Shown here: piece after piece, positions 48,772 to 60,445 of the stretch
How positions within the stretch are numbered: the first letter of the stretch is position 1
Layout of the letters: each line of letters begins with the position of its first letter
Source: Atrina japonica
Taxonomy: Eukaryota > Mollusca > Bivalvia > Pterioida > Pinnidae
Length of the DNA stretch: 64,000 nt
NCBI GenBank assembly: GCA_030159075.1
Contig: BROG01000509.1
Span: forward strand, 182,501-246,500
Direction of reading: 5' to 3'
Made by a program: the position numbers and the translations under genes
Notes under the pieces: model-generated
Database searches by the model: none
What the model saw: only the letters and a program-made list of their open reading frames with translations
What the model was told of the DNA's origin: nothing

Positions 48772-48945
48772 AGCCCCACTATGCAAATTTTTAGTTATCC
48801 ATTTTTAGACAATATCCAATATCTATGCAAATTTGCAGTTTTCCATTTTTAGACAATACCCCACAATGCAAATTTTCAGTTATCCATTTTCAGGCAATAC
48901 CCCACAATGCAAATTTTCAGTTATCCATTTTCAGACAATGGAAAC
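48772..48945. repeat. 41-bp tandem repeat (ATGCAAATTTTCAGTTATCC)
   Basis: Four copies of ATGCAAATTTTCAGTTATCC followed by ATTTTCAGACAATACCCCAC. The ATGCAAAT octamer is the classic POU/Oct core, although here it may be coincidence. Confidence 0.93.
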
Positions 48946-48977
48946 AAAATAGAGGTTTTATCTGAATGATTACTTAA

Positions 48978-49175
48978 ATAAGCAGTGTTCAGAATGTGTT
49001 CTCACAAGACTGTTGGTCTTCTATGACAAAATGAGGTCTCCCAAGACAGGTGGTCGTTTATGACAAAATGAGGTCTCCCAAGACATAAGTAACTGATAGA
49101 ATGTGGTTTTCGTAATGTGGTTTCTCAAGGCAGGTGGTCTTCTATGACAGGTGGTCCCACAAGATTGCTTCGACT
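48978..49175. mobile_element. Group B MITE, copy 5, with internal duplication
   Basis: AATGAGGTCTCCCAAGACA occurs twice (about 49028-49090). The right end is AGATTGCTTCGACTG before TA; the left end is lost. Confidence 0.75.
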
Positions 49176-49436
49176 GTATCACATTATCATTTTATCATTT
49201 TTATATCATAAAACAACCTTATCAACAATATTAAAAAAAATTGTGTTAAGGCTTGTAATGACACATCTAATATACCACAGCTGTTTACATAGCTCATAGC
49301 TCTTACATACACTGTCTGTACAATTTACAGAGAGGACACACGACACTGACATTAATGACAATTTGACAATAATTGTCATGAATAGAAGCAATATTTTCCA
49401 AGTAAAACAGACAGGAAATTACCGTTAAATAAAATT

Positions 49437-49459
49437 AAAAAAAAAAAAAAAAAAAAAAT
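49437..49459. repeat. Poly-A run
   Basis: About 22 A residues. No SINE or LINE body was recognised directly upstream. Confidence 0.9.
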
Positions 49460-49857
49460 TATACAATTTCATGACTTGATTCCTTTGATGTGGTATCCGG
49501 TCAACAAAGAAATGGTGTATGTCGGTTGTTAAACTGTAATTTATAAATGTCCAAATGACGGATTACAACGTTGTAAATTTCTTTATTAATTCTTATTCTA
49601 ATGTATGACAGCTAATGTGAAAACTTGTGCCACTGTATTACAAAATGTCACATGACCTTTTTGTCAGGGTCTTTTTTCATCCGTTTATAAGTACACCAAT
49701 GTCATTTTGAATTACCGCAATAAGAAAAACGAGCAAAAAAGTGTAAAAGCAATTTTACAATGTTCAACAAATTTTTCATACTGAATATATTTTTCCATGA
49801 CAGGCTTATTTTATCATCTTCATTTGTATTATACCAGACATTTTGAAAAAAAAAAAA

Positions 49858-50045
49858 AATTACTTGTCAACCGGACCAGTGAATAAAAGAATTTCATTGG
49901 TCAAAGAAAATTTTTTACTGGTCTGTATATATACACAATTGAAATGAAATGGAAAATTACTGGTCAATTGGACCAGCTATCAGAAAGATTTCATTGGACT
50001 TTTGTAAATTCACCGGTTTTTCTGGTAAGACCGTTGAATTTAAAA
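49858..50045. repeat. 190-bp interspersed repeat, copy 1
   Basis: CAACCGGACCAGTGAATAAA, TTACTGGTCTGTATAT, TGGAAAATTACTGGTCA and CGGTTTTTCTGGTAAGACCG match 57291-57483 in order and orientation, ending AAAAAACTCTG. Confidence 0.9.
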
Positions 50046-50154
50046 AACTCTGTTATCCTGTTTGTTTGTTTTTCATTTTAGTTGAATGACCAGGATAAGA
50101 GATAGTGTCAGATGTTTTACTTCAGTAAATTGTACACATACATATATACATGTA

Positions 50155-50334
50155 CAGTGAAACATGTATATGAGGACCTCCTTGCTTAGGGACACAAGAA
50201 AATCTGTCTTTATAGGGAGGTGGTCTTTATATAGGTTGATTTGTACACAAATGGTACTATTGGAGATAGCAAAAAACAGTCTTTGTGACCAGGTGGTCTT
50301 TATACACAGGTGGTCACTAGAGCAGGTTTTACTG
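50155..50334. mobile_element. Group A MITE, copy 7 (reverse)
   Basis: Starts CAGTGAAACATGTATATGAG, ends AGCAGGTTTTACTG, TA on both sides. Confidence 0.92.
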
Positions 50335-50384
50335 TATACTGCTTCATATAGCATTATTAACCAACTTACCTGGACCAAGGCCTA

Positions 50385-50457
50385 AAGATGTATTTGGGCT
50401 AGTCTAAGTCTTTGATTTACAGAAGAGTCCATTATTTTTTCAGGGGTTGATGATTAA
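50385..50457. mobile_element. Hairpin element P, copy 9 (left end lost)
   Basis: TGGGCTAGTCTAAGTCTTTG and CAGGGGTTGATGATTAA are retained. The left TTAACTCAT end is replaced by unrelated sequence. Confidence 0.75.
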
Positions 50458-50521
50458 CCTCATTTATTATTACAAATGCTTGCAGATCCATTTTAAAAGC
50501 TGTTGTTTTTTTTTAAAGACA

Positions 50522-50670
50522 TATCTCTCTCTCTCTCTCTCTGCTTACATGTGTGTTTTCCTGTGTTTGTCTGTCTGTCTGCGTACATGTATGTGCCTAT
50601 GTGTTTCTGTCTGTGTGTGCGTGTGTGTGCTCGCATGTTCACACCTGTGTGCTTGCCTGTGTGTCAGTGT
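50522..50670. repeat. (TC)n and TG-rich simple sequence
   Basis: A 20-bp TC tract followed by irregular TGTGTCTGTCTG words. Confidence 0.85.
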
Positions 50671-51057
50671 GTCTGTGGTTGTGTAATTTCTGCATAGGAA
50701 TCCGTCCCATCAAAATACAAGACCTACATGAACAGACAGAAAATCATTTACATAGGTAATCTCAAGCTAATCCCTCCATTGATTGGATCACTTAGAAATG
50801 AACGGATGTTTTTTTTCTTTTGACAAATGATGGGGAAGGATCATTTTAATATTCATAGAATCACACTCTCAACATAGCTAAAACAGTATCATTTATTCAT
50901 ATATTTGTGCTGGGATGCGTGGACTCCAGAGTTTGTGTCGCACAATTTCTTCGCAGTTATAAATGTATCCTCTCCATTGATTAATACCGGTACATCAGAT
51001 CACAGTTTACTTTACTGAATATGTCATCCAAATAATTTCTTGCCAGAATTGTATATA

Positions 51058-51235
51058 CAGTAAAACCTGCTATAGCGGCCACCTCTATATAAGGATTACC
51101 TGTTTATAAAGGCCATTTTTTTCAAGTCCCTTGACTGCATATTTCAACTAAATTGAACCTGTGTATAAGGGTCACCTGCACATAAAGGTCAATATTTTCT
51201 GGTCCCTTGGGTGGCCCCTATACACAGGTTTCACT
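51058..51235. mobile_element. Group C MITE, copy 3
   Basis: Starts CAGTAAAACCTGCTATAGCG, ends ACAGGTTTCACTA. Only 12 bp separate it from the next MITE (group A copy 8). Confidence 0.92.
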
Positions 51236-51247
51236 ATTTAGGGCCTA

Positions 51248-51425
51248 CAGTAATATCTGCTTTGGTGACCACCTGTGTATAAAGACCACCTGGTCACAAA
51301 GACCGTTTTTTACTGTCCCCAATAGTACCATTTGTGTACAAATCACCCTCTATATAAAGACCACCTCCCTATAAAAACCAGATTTCTTGTGTCCCTAAGG
51401 AGGTAGATGTATACAAGTTTCACTG
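51248..51425. mobile_element. Group A MITE, copy 8
   Basis: Starts CAGTAATATCTGCTTTGGTG, ends AAGTTTCACTG before TA. Same orientation as the adjacent group C element. Confidence 0.9.
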
Positions 51426-52983
51426 TACATGGGTTTTCCACTCTCCTTTGGGATGGGACTTGGACCTGGACCTTTTTGCAATGGAAAATAATGCCACTTT
51501 GTTTACTTTCAAGTTTTTCATTTATATTGATACAAGTTCCAACCTCAAGTGTCATTTTGGTGATTGCAAATAAACACAAATCGAGTCCAACAAACAATGT
51601 TATAAAGAGGGGCCAGGGCCAATCAAATTGGTGAAAAACCAGTCCTAGATTGTATAAACATTAAATGTAAAGAAAAATGATAATTACTTCAGTTCAGTTT
51701 AATGGGTTTTTTTTTGGAATAAGGATAGAAATTTTTACTGTAAATTTGTTTTGAAACTTATACTGTTTGGATGGTGGGGAAATGATAAGTCAAGCTTCTG
51801 GATGATACAGATGATAGAAATTGCTTATGTTAGAATGTATTCTTAATCTAAATCTTAAATCTTAATTTTCTGCACCCTAGTCTGACATTGTATTATTGCA
51901 TTCAGGTAATCAGAATTTTTTTTTACAACAGATATATATGTCCATGTAGTATGAGTGCACATTTTCAATCTGGTACAATTTTCGCACTTAGATGAGAGGG
52001 AGAAATTGAAATTGAGGCAGATAGGTACAATCTACATAATGCACATAATGGAAACATGGCTATCAACAACATCCCTGAAAGTACATTAAATTAGGGTGAA
52101 TGTGTTTCCTGCCGCGAAGAGGTACATTATACACTGTAGTGAGTTTCTTTTCCAAGTACTTTTCTTAAAATGTTAAAGTTACTGTTTTTTTTTTTTATCA
52201 GTTGTTGAGTTTTGTTGTCTTGATATGTAAATATGGCACAGTAAAAAAAAAACCATTCTTGGTCAGGCATGGGGGCCTTAAAATGGTCCCTGAATGTCTA
52301 GAGAATCGAGAAGTCTGCTGATGTCGACATCTTGAGATGATATCATAATGACAATTAAGGATCGTAAACATGGCATGATGATTCGGAGTACAGTCATGTG
52401 ATCAAGTTTGGCCTTGAAACATGTGATTTTACAATATATACTATTATATAATAAATGTCATCATTCTGATAAATTGCTGTGTTTACACAGACTAAACGGA
52501 TAAGAAAGATAATATCAATGTTCACTTTCAAGTTTCTTTTCATCTAAAACATACCACGGCAACAATTTTTGTAGATACAATGATTAATTGTGCAAAAACA
52601 CTGACCAACTGCAAGAAACTTCATACACTTTTTTTCTGTTATTCACATCAAATGTAATGTGCATTCCGCGGTGTTGATTTGGCCGACTACGAACAGAGGG
52701 GGAAAACAAAAATCATTTCTTTATTTGTACATGCATTTGTTGATACAATCAAAATGTCACAGAGAGCGATGATGACGAGTCTGGCACAAGATGATGAAGC
52801 CATCTTTAAACTCTGCAGGTCGCCATCTGTTACAATCACACACTCATCATTATTCATCAGTGCAAGTCTAACAACCTGTGAAGGAATTCATGATTAGCTG
52901 AACAATCACATACAAATGTATACTATGGAGAGAAAGGTGTAGTAAGCCTACAGTATACAAAAAGCTTTAAATGAGCGAGAATC

Positions 52984-53173
52984 CTTCCGATGAGACAGTA
53001 AAAACCAAGGTCCCGTGTCGCAGTAGGTGTCGGCACATTAAAGAACCCTCACTGCTCAATGGCTGTAAGTGCTGAGCATAGGCCAAAATTTGAAGCCCTT
53101 CACTGGCATTTGGTGCCATCTCCATATGAGTGAAAGATTCTTGAGTGGAACCTTAAACCAGAATACAACAACA
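52984..53173 (+). mobile_element. 5'-truncated SINE, family of 6614 and 56601
   Basis: It begins inside the body (CCGATGAGACAGTAAAAACC) and continues TCGGCACATTAAAGAACC and CATATGAGTGAAAGATTC. The tRNA-like head is missing. The possible target duplication AATGAGYGAAGAA is imperfect. Confidence 0.85.
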
Positions 53174-53436
53174 ATGAGTGAAGAAATACAGAAATACTAT
53201 TAAAGGAAACTGTGACAAAGAGGTATACATGGTCTCCTTTTTAGTTGGTGTCCCTACATTTCGTAATTGAAGTGGCAAAGGTGGCACAATCGTAGAGCAT
53301 TTTATTTCATATCACCAAAGCGTAGATTCCAAGCCCCACTAGATCCTATGCAGATTTTGTGAGAAAGATTATCACTGAAGGAGCAGAGGGCCAAAGCTCT
53401 TTCCCCATAATAACGATAATCTCTATCTCTCTCTCC

Positions 53437-53437
<1 letters not shown>

Positions 53438-53472
<35 letters not shown>
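53438..53472. repeat. C35 homopolymer
   Basis: Thirty-five consecutive C on the plus strand, preceded by CTCTCTATCTCTCTCTCCA. The transporter pre-mRNA (minus sense) would carry G35 here. Run length is likely to be variable and error-prone. Confidence 0.9.
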
Positions 53473-53475
<3 letters not shown>

Positions 53476-54090
53476 CTACCCCTAAATATTGTTTTCAATG
53501 AGATTTTGTGAGAAAGTTTGTATGTTTACTTCCGGAGGACTGGTGGTCTCTTCCAAGGTTGATCATAACCAGGTTCTCTACACCATAAATAAAAGAAGTC
53601 CATTGTAATATATAAACTGAAAAGACCTAAATATTGTTGAGATTTTGAAGTAAACGGAGGACTGGTGGTCTCTTCCAAATTAAAAAATTAAACCAACAGA
53701 CCAAAATATTGTCTAATTGAAACATTTATTAACTGATTATCTACAAATAAACAAAGAATTTAAATAGGGTTATATGTATCTGGGTATGAACTATACAATG
53801 TATGAACCACAATTCATTCAAACATTTAAAAAAAAAAATATTCCTGAGATTGCCCCATAACCTACAATGTATTTATTAATGAAGAAGAGGACAATAGCGG
53901 TTAAAGAAAAAGTAAGACTTCCTTCTCGTTTACAGAATGTACACTGGCAATATGACTTCCTGCCTCCATAGAATGTACACTTACAATGTGGCTTCCTGCC
54001 TCCGTATTTATAAACAACAGCCATTGTGGCATTGTGTGATATCCAAAGAACAATGTGGCCACTATCGACAAAAGGAACAATGGTCTTTAT

Positions 54091-54179
54091 CAACTCATTC
54101 ACCCTACACATTCTGTTGCACTGGCCTAAATAACTGATTTACAGAAGAGTCCATTGTTTTCAGGGGGTTGATGAGTTAA
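54091..54179. mobile_element. Hairpin element P, copy 10
   Basis: Starts CAACTCATTCACCCTACAC and ends CAGGGGGTTGATGAGTTAA. The interior GCCTAAATAACTGATTTAC is shortened relative to other copies. Confidence 0.85.
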
Positions 54180-54496
54180 CAGGTACTGTGAATGGGCATT
54201 AATTGGTCGCCTTTACTTGCCGCCTTTACTTGCCTTAAAATTGATCTATTTTCAAAATAACTGACAGTCGCTTTTAGCAATCTATCCCACCAATGGCCAC
54301 TGGCTTTAAATTGAACTTGCATACATGAAATGAAAACAGGCAATTAGAAGCTCATATTCTTTGATCGTAATTTTGGGGGGATCAATATGTAGTTTATTTT
54401 TATCAGAATCATATTCTTAATACTTGCCTCACAATGTGTTAGGATACTCACAATGTGTAAGAAGACTGTGGGTATCCCCTTAAGTTTATCAACATT

Positions 54497-54793
54497 TATA
54501 CAAAGGGGGCACAGCAACATAATCAAACAGGGAGTTGAAGATGATATCTCTGTTGTTTGGAGAAGTTTAAAGCTGAGGTGTCCAGTTAAATTGCAAGGAG
54601 ACTGCTAAATGTTCCCTTGTAAAGCATTATACAAAGGAGGCATAGCAACATGATCAAACAGCTAGTTAAAGATGATATATCTCTGTTGTTTGGAGAAGTT
54701 TATATCGCTGTTGTTTGGAGAAGTTTATATCGCTGTTGTTTGGAGAAGTTTATATCGCTGTTGTTTGGAGAAGTTTAAAGCTGAGGTGTCCAA
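54497..54793. repeat. Duplication with internal 25-bp repeat (TATCGCTGTTGTTTGGAG)
   Basis: ATACAAAGGRGGCAYAGCAAC through AAGTTTAAAGCTGAGGTGTCC occurs twice (54497-54583 and about 54633-54793). In the second copy a 25-bp unit TATCGCTGTTGTTTGGAGAA plus GTTTA is expanded to four. Confidence 0.93.
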
Positions 54794-55084
54794 TTAAAAG
54801 TAAATAAACAGTGGAATCATTATGTCTACAATGTATATCAGACAAGTCCAAATTCTGGATATGTCAATGTTGAACAGCAGTTCAAAACTTTATGGATAGA
54901 AAAACATGTGAATTAAAATTTTCAATTATCTCCATTTCTGGATAATGCAAAAAATGACCCTAACAGGCCAGAGGCATCCCCATATACATTGCAGTTGAAG
55001 ATAACCAGATTACAGTGTATTAGAAACAAGGTTATTTCAAAGAATTAAGAGTCCCCACCTGTGGCACATGGCCAAAATACATGA

Positions 55085-55087
55085 ATA

Positions 55088-55167
<80 letters not shown>
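55085..55167. repeat. (AT)n microsatellite
   Basis: About 80 bp of AT with one early interruption. Confidence 0.95.
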
Positions 55168-55169
<2 letters not shown>

Positions 55170-55382
55170 ACAAAAACACCTATCTAACTTAGATGTATGT
55201 CTATGAGTGTGAAAAGAGGGGACCCAACAGAAAGTTTCAAACTCATTATACCTACAAACAAAAGCAACATACGGAGATGTAATTTTTGGGAATGTTTTAT
55301 TTTATTATAAACAAAATGGACACTCGAACTCAGTGTAAATGAGCAGTCATGGAGCTTTAATTAAAGAAGCTGAGATCATTGA

Positions 55383-55472
55383 TTAACTCATCAACCCCTG
55401 AAAAAATGGACTCTTCTGTAAACCAATGACTTAGACCAGTCCATATATGTCTTCAGGGGTAAATGAAGTTAA
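55383..55472. mobile_element. Hairpin element P, copy 11
   Basis: Starts TTAACTCATCAACCCCTGA, ends TCAGGGGTAAATGAAGTTAA. A single base insertion interrupts the right inverted repeat. Confidence 0.9.
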
Positions 55473-55609
55473 TGTTTATCTAAAAAATAAAAAAAAACAT
55501 GAAGAATTACAAAAATTTGTGGTCTCAAAGCACAGAATTTGATATGAACACAGAAATCACAATAACAATTATTATTGATAAAGAATACTGGAGTTATATA
55601 CAAAATCTG

Positions 55610-56575
55610 AAATTTAGTGGGACCCCACTTTTAAGATCACTTACACAGCTACATGTAATTGACCAACTCACAGTGGTCTGATTTAAGTGAGGTGGTCTCT
55701 AACTGAAGATCTGGACTTAAGAAATATTCAAAAGACTGAATATTCAGGGTTTTCAGTCCAAGGTGGCCTCTATATTTCAGAGTATGTGGCTTATTGAAAT
55801 GTTAGAAATAATTTTCAGTCAAAGGTGGCCTCTATATTTCAGAGTATGTGGCATATGGAAATGTCAGAAATAATTTTCAGCCCAAGGTGGCCTCTATATT
55901 TCAGTGTATGTGGCTTATGGAAATGTTAGAAATAATTTTCAGTCCAAGGTGGCCTCTATATTTCAGAGTATGTGGCATATGGAAATGTCAGAAATAATTT
56001 TCAGTCCAAGGTGACCTCTATATTTCAGTGTATGTGGCTTATGGAAATGTTAGAAATAATTTTCAGTCCAAGGTGGCCTCTATATTTCAGTGTATGTGGC
56101 ATATGGAAATGTTAGAATAAATTTTCAGTCCAAGGTGGCCTCTATATTTTAGTGTATGTGGCATATGGAAATGTTAGAAATAATTTTCAGTCCAAGGTGG
56201 CCTCTATATTTCAGTGTATGTGGCATATGGAAATGTTAGAAATAATTTTCAGTCCAAGGTGGCCTCTATATTTCAGTGTATGTGGCATATGGAAATGTTA
56301 GAATAAATTTTCAGTCCAAGGTGGCCTCTATATTTCAGAGTATGTGGCTTATGGAAATGTTAGAAATAATTTTCAGTCCAAGGTGGCCTCTATATTTCAG
56401 TGTATGTGGCATATGGAAATGTTAGAAATAATTTTCAGTCCAAGGTGGCCTTCTATATTTCAGAGTATGTGGCTTATGGAAATGTCAGAAATAATTTTCA
56501 GTCCAATAATTTTCAGTCCAAGGTGGCCTCTATATTTCAGTGTATGTGGCATATGGAAATGTTAGAAATAATTTT
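55610..56575. repeat. 62-bp minisatellite growing from a group D-like MITE
   Basis: The left part (55615-55750) starts GGGACCCCACTTTTAAGATC and contains GAGGTGGTCTCTAACTGAAG, like group D at 25020. From about 55750 a 62-bp unit (TTTTCAGTCCAAGGTGGCCT, CTATATTTCAGTGTATGTGG, CATATGGAAATGTTAGAAAT plus AA) repeats about 13 times. One unit near 56500 has a short internal duplication (CAGTCCAATAATTTT). No right MITE end is seen before the SINE at 56601. Confidence 0.92.
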
Positions 56576-56600
56576 ATGTCATTATTCCTCACATCAATTC

Positions 56601-56886
56601 GAGCCGGCCTAGCGCAGTCGATAGCGCGCTTGACTCTTGATCGTGAGGTTGTGAGTTAGAGTCCAGCTAGACGGCACGTTGGTTTCCTGTCTTTCGGATG
56701 AGACAGTAAAAACCGAGGTCCCGTGTCACACAGTAGGTGTCGGCACATTAAAAAACCTTCACTGCACAATGGCCGTAAGTGCCAAGCATAGGCCAAAATT
56801 TGAAGGCCTTCACCTGCATTTGGTGATGTCTCCATATGAGTGAAAGATTCTTGAATGGAACAACAATAAACAAACAAACAAACAAA
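56601..56886 (+). mobile_element. tRNA-derived SINE with perfect 13-bp target duplication
   Basis: Head GAGCCGGCCTAGCGCAGTCG and GGTTGTGAGTTAGAGTCC (box B-like). The body contains GATGAGACAGTAAAAACCG, TCGGCACATTAAAAAACC and GGCCGTAAGTGCC; tail AACAATAAACAAACAAACAA. CTCACATCAATTC flanks it at 56588-56600 and 56887-56899. Box A is more diverged than in the copy at 6614. Confidence 0.93.
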
Positions 56887-57290
56887 CTCACATCAATTCA
56901 ATATTTAATATATTTGCCGAATGATTTGAAGTCTACCAAACCCTTTCTATCTTCTTGTTTACATCATATGTCAAATATGGTAGTTATTTCGGAATGCCTC
57001 TTCTTTTTTAATATCTTTTTATTATTCAGATAGTGCTGATGTTACTCATGTACCTATTCTAAGGATTTATATAAGTGGAAAAGTGAGATCATGTTTCACA
57101 TCATGGATTCTTGGGTAAACGTAATTTCTACTTTAAATAACAACATATGTTTTTATTAGAGCTTATGGAGTCTGAGTCTTTGTTGGAGATTGGGTAGGTG
57201 TCGTTAATGGGTCACAATGGTCAGTCTACATGTAGCAATAAACACCTGAGACAAACAAAACAAACAGACATTTTAAAAAATCAATAAAAA

Positions 57291-57483
57291 AACTATATGG
57301 TCAACCAGACCATGAATAAAAATTCCACCAAAAAATTTTCTTTTACTGGTCTGTATATTACACAGTTGAAAAGAAATGGAAAATTACTGGTCATTTGGAC
57401 CAGTTATCGGACAGATTTCACTGGACTTTTGTAAAATTTATCGGTTTTTCTGGTAAGACCGGTGAATTTCAAAAAACTCTGAT
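57291..57483. repeat. 190-bp interspersed repeat, copy 2
   Basis: CAACCAGACCATGAATAAAA, TTACTGGTCTGTATAT and CGGTTTTTCTGGTAAGACCG repeat the order seen at 49858. About 85-90% alike by eye. Confidence 0.9.
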
Positions 57484-57674
57484 GAAATATATTATTTTTG
57501 TTTTCATTCACACCTTAATATTTGGTCAAATTAACCACATGATTTTCCAATTAAAAAGTTGAAAAATGTCTTCAGCATGGTACATTTGGAGACCCGAATT
57601 CTCTTACTTTCAAATGTTGACATACATGTAGGTATATAATTTTCAGGAGATAAATTATTTAAATTACTTCAAGT

Positions 57675-57854
57675 ACAGTAAAAACTGCTATAGCGGCCAC
57701 CTCTATATAAGGATCACCTGTCTATAAAGGCCAATTTTGAAAAGTCCCTTGACTGCATACTTCAATTAAATTGAACCTGTGAATAAGGGTCACCTGCACA
57801 TAAAGGTCAATATTCTCTGGTCCCTTGGGTGGCCCCTATATACAGGTTTTACTG
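57675..57854. mobile_element. Group C MITE, copy 4
   Basis: Starts CAGTAAAAACTGCTATAGCG, ends TACAGGTTTTACTG, TA on both sides; very close to copy 2 at 33434. Confidence 0.92.
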
Positions 57855-58539
57855 TAATTTAATTGGTACCTCTTCATTTTTACTACAAGTGCAAAAACAA
57901 AACTATGAAATTGGAATTATTGACACTTATAAATGTCACTTAATCATTATATAATTCCTTTTTGATTTCAAAAGTATATAAGTCAAATTTCTTTAAAATA
58001 GATCCACACACCATGATGTATGACAGTTTGTTTTAATTTTATGGGCATTGGCATACCTGACACTCTGAATCAAAGTGTTGTGTATTTTTTTTCCTTTTTT
58101 TTTTACAACAGATGACATCGTTTTTTATTACAGTATTTTTATTGTCATTTTACATTGCATGATGACAAACGCAAAAGACCGACTGATAAACATGCATGTT
58201 AATCCTCGCCCACTTTCACTTAACAAGGAACCATTTCTGGCCATTGCATCAGACTGCACTTCGTGACACATGGTCTGATGTACAAGGAAAATGATTTCAT
58301 CATTCTGTTTTAAATAATTAATCATTCCTTCCGCGAACAAATTAAACTTGTGAATAATTAACCAACTATTTTGTAACTCCATAATGATTCAAACAAACAT
58401 TATTTATTGGTCTATTTCATGTTTTTGTTTGTGTTCGGGCCAAAATGACCCGGAAAATCAATTTCAAAATGAACCAATGAAAGATTCTAATAAAATGTAA
58501 TTATTGAATTGATCAAAGATCTGTACTTATGAGCATATA

Positions 58540-58736
58540 CTGTGAAACATGTCCTAACAGACCATTCTTTTGAGAGGTCATCTGTCTTGTGAGAGGTCAT
58601 CTGTCTTGTGAGACCACATTCTGTGAACCACTCCATTAAAATTATCCTTTAAATAAAACTTCTTTTAAAGGACCACCGGTTTTGATTGACCACTTTTTAG
58701 TGACAAATGGGTGGCTGCACAAGTGAAGTTGCACTG
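58540..58736. mobile_element. Group B MITE, copy 6
   Basis: Starts CTGTGAAACATGTCCTAAC, ends GTGAAGTTGCACTG before TA. The word GAGAGGTCATCTGTCTTGT is directly duplicated (58573-58608), an early form of internal expansion. Confidence 0.8.
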
Positions 58737-58777
58737 TAACTAAAATAGTTAATAAAACTTGTCAGAAGACAACATAG

Positions 58778-59050
58778 ACTGCCGAATAGGGTTACTTTGT
58801 AAAAAAATTCTGTGAAATATCAAATCCCTACCCCTCATAGTTCCAAAGATATGACCCAGGTTAAAGTTTTTTAAAAGTCAAACTCCAAGGTCAAGGGCAA
58901 CAGGTCAAAAGTCATGACCCTAAATAAAAGGTTTGGTCATGAGAAATCTTTGTGAAATATCAAAGCTTTAAGTTAAAGTTTTGTTTGGCGGACATAGACA
59001 CTGGTGGTAAGACAATAGCTCTACCGACATTCATCTCGGCAAGCTAAAAA
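58778..59050. repeat. Dispersed repeat (AAGGTCAAGGGCAACAGGTC)
   Basis: TTTGTGAAATATCAAAGC, CCAAAGATATGACCCAGG and AAGGTCAAGGGCAACAGGTC belong to a common molluscan repeat as I recall; it ends near CTCTACCGACATTCATCTC. Confidence 0.6.
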
Positions 59051-59688
59051 TTAGTATTAGTTCTAAAGTGGAATTACATGTAGCTGTGTTTTCCACAAAA
59101 AAAAAATTATTCAGTTTTTTAATACTTAGAATGATGTACAATAACAAATAAGAGAAAAAAATTAGTTCCTGTGTCGTAAGTATATACATGTATATAACAA
59201 AGAGTGAGTAAAGGTCGTACTAATATTTGCAAACAAATAATTATCAAATTGGGATTCTCCAGCAATTTTCACAAAATATATAGGAATATAAAAATTTTGA
59301 TGCATCTGTACATGTATATCTCTATTTTACTATTTGTACATCAATCTCTGAAGTGTAACTAGAAAGAACATTTTTTGAAAGCTAATGCCCCTTTAAATTC
59401 CTCTGGCATTATCTTTCCAGTAATTGAAAAAGATTAAGAAGGAAAACATAACATCTTTGTTGTCACTTGAATACAATTGTGTACATTTCACAAAATCATA
59501 TGGAAGGAATGTACGCATTAATGTCTTAAATATCATTACTTGATAATATACACTGTACACGAAATTATGTAAAAATATTGGTGCATCTACTACAATGTGA
59601 CTTCAAAATGTTAACTAGATAAAGTGCCCAATTACTCAAAAAGTACATGTACATGTAGATCTAAACTATGTATTTGTAGTATGTAGAT

Positions 59689-59703
59689 CATATATATATA
59701 TAT

Positions 59704-59763
<60 letters not shown>

Positions 59764-59782
59764 TATATACATGTATATATAT
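59689..59782. repeat. (TA)n with CATG interruptions
   Basis: About 90 bp of TA with two TACATGTA interruptions, a perfect-hairpin type of sequence. Confidence 0.95.
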
Positions 59783-60127
59783 ACTGAACGTTTGAGGTTG
59801 GTACTCACTTTTTGGACATCATCGTAATTTTAAAGACACCTTGGCCTTATGCACCTAACAATATCCCCAGAGATCTACATATTATCATGCATGTATACAT
59901 AATTGTTATAATGTTCCTAAGTAAAAATCATGCACCTTGTACATGCACAGGTACATGTAAAATACATGTGAAGACATCATCTTATACATGTGCTGATGTG
60001 TCCTTGACCCCTAGTACACGAGACATGTGCTGATTCATCGGCTCCAGAATCTGAGTTCTGAAGGTTGCAATAGTACATCAGTCATACCTCTGTAGTGTGC
60101 AGAAAATCTCCCACAAAGACCCACATA

Positions 60128-60301
60128 CGGTCGAACCCGAATATATTGAACTCGGAGGAATTAATTTTTTTTTCAAATAAACAGGATTTTCCAATTAACA
60201 GGGTTACAATGGTGATAAATAAATTTGTCTAGGGAATCAAAATCATGTCAAATAAAGCGGGATTTCAATATAACAGAGTTCAGTATAAGTAGGTTTGACT
60301 G
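60128..60301. mobile_element. TA-flanked MITE group F
   Basis: Starts CGGTCGAACCCGAATATATT and ends TAAGTAGGTTTGACTG. Interior words are TTGAACTCGGAGGAATTAAT and GGATTTCAATATAACAGAG. TA at 60126-60127 and 60302-60303. Confidence 0.8.
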
Positions 60302-60303
60302 TA

Positions 60304-60445
60304 CAGTGAAACTTGTATATAAAGACCCCCATAGGGACACAAGAAAACCAGTCTTTATAGGGAGGTGATCTTTATATAGAATACTACTATTGGGGACAGT
60401 AGTATTGGTCTTTATACATAGGTGGTCACAAAAGCAGGTTTTACT
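60304..60445. mobile_element. Group A MITE, copy 9 (reverse, with deletion)
   Basis: Starts CAGTGAAACTTGTATATAAA, ends AGCAGGTTTTACTG. It shares the TA at 60302-60303 with the group F element. About 35 bp of the middle is missing. Confidence 0.88.

Noticed and set aside
52679..52897. A 72-codon plus-strand frame starting MADYEQRGKTK
   Set aside because: No recognisable domain, no clear splice continuation, and it lies antisense in the transporter's intron; judged chance.
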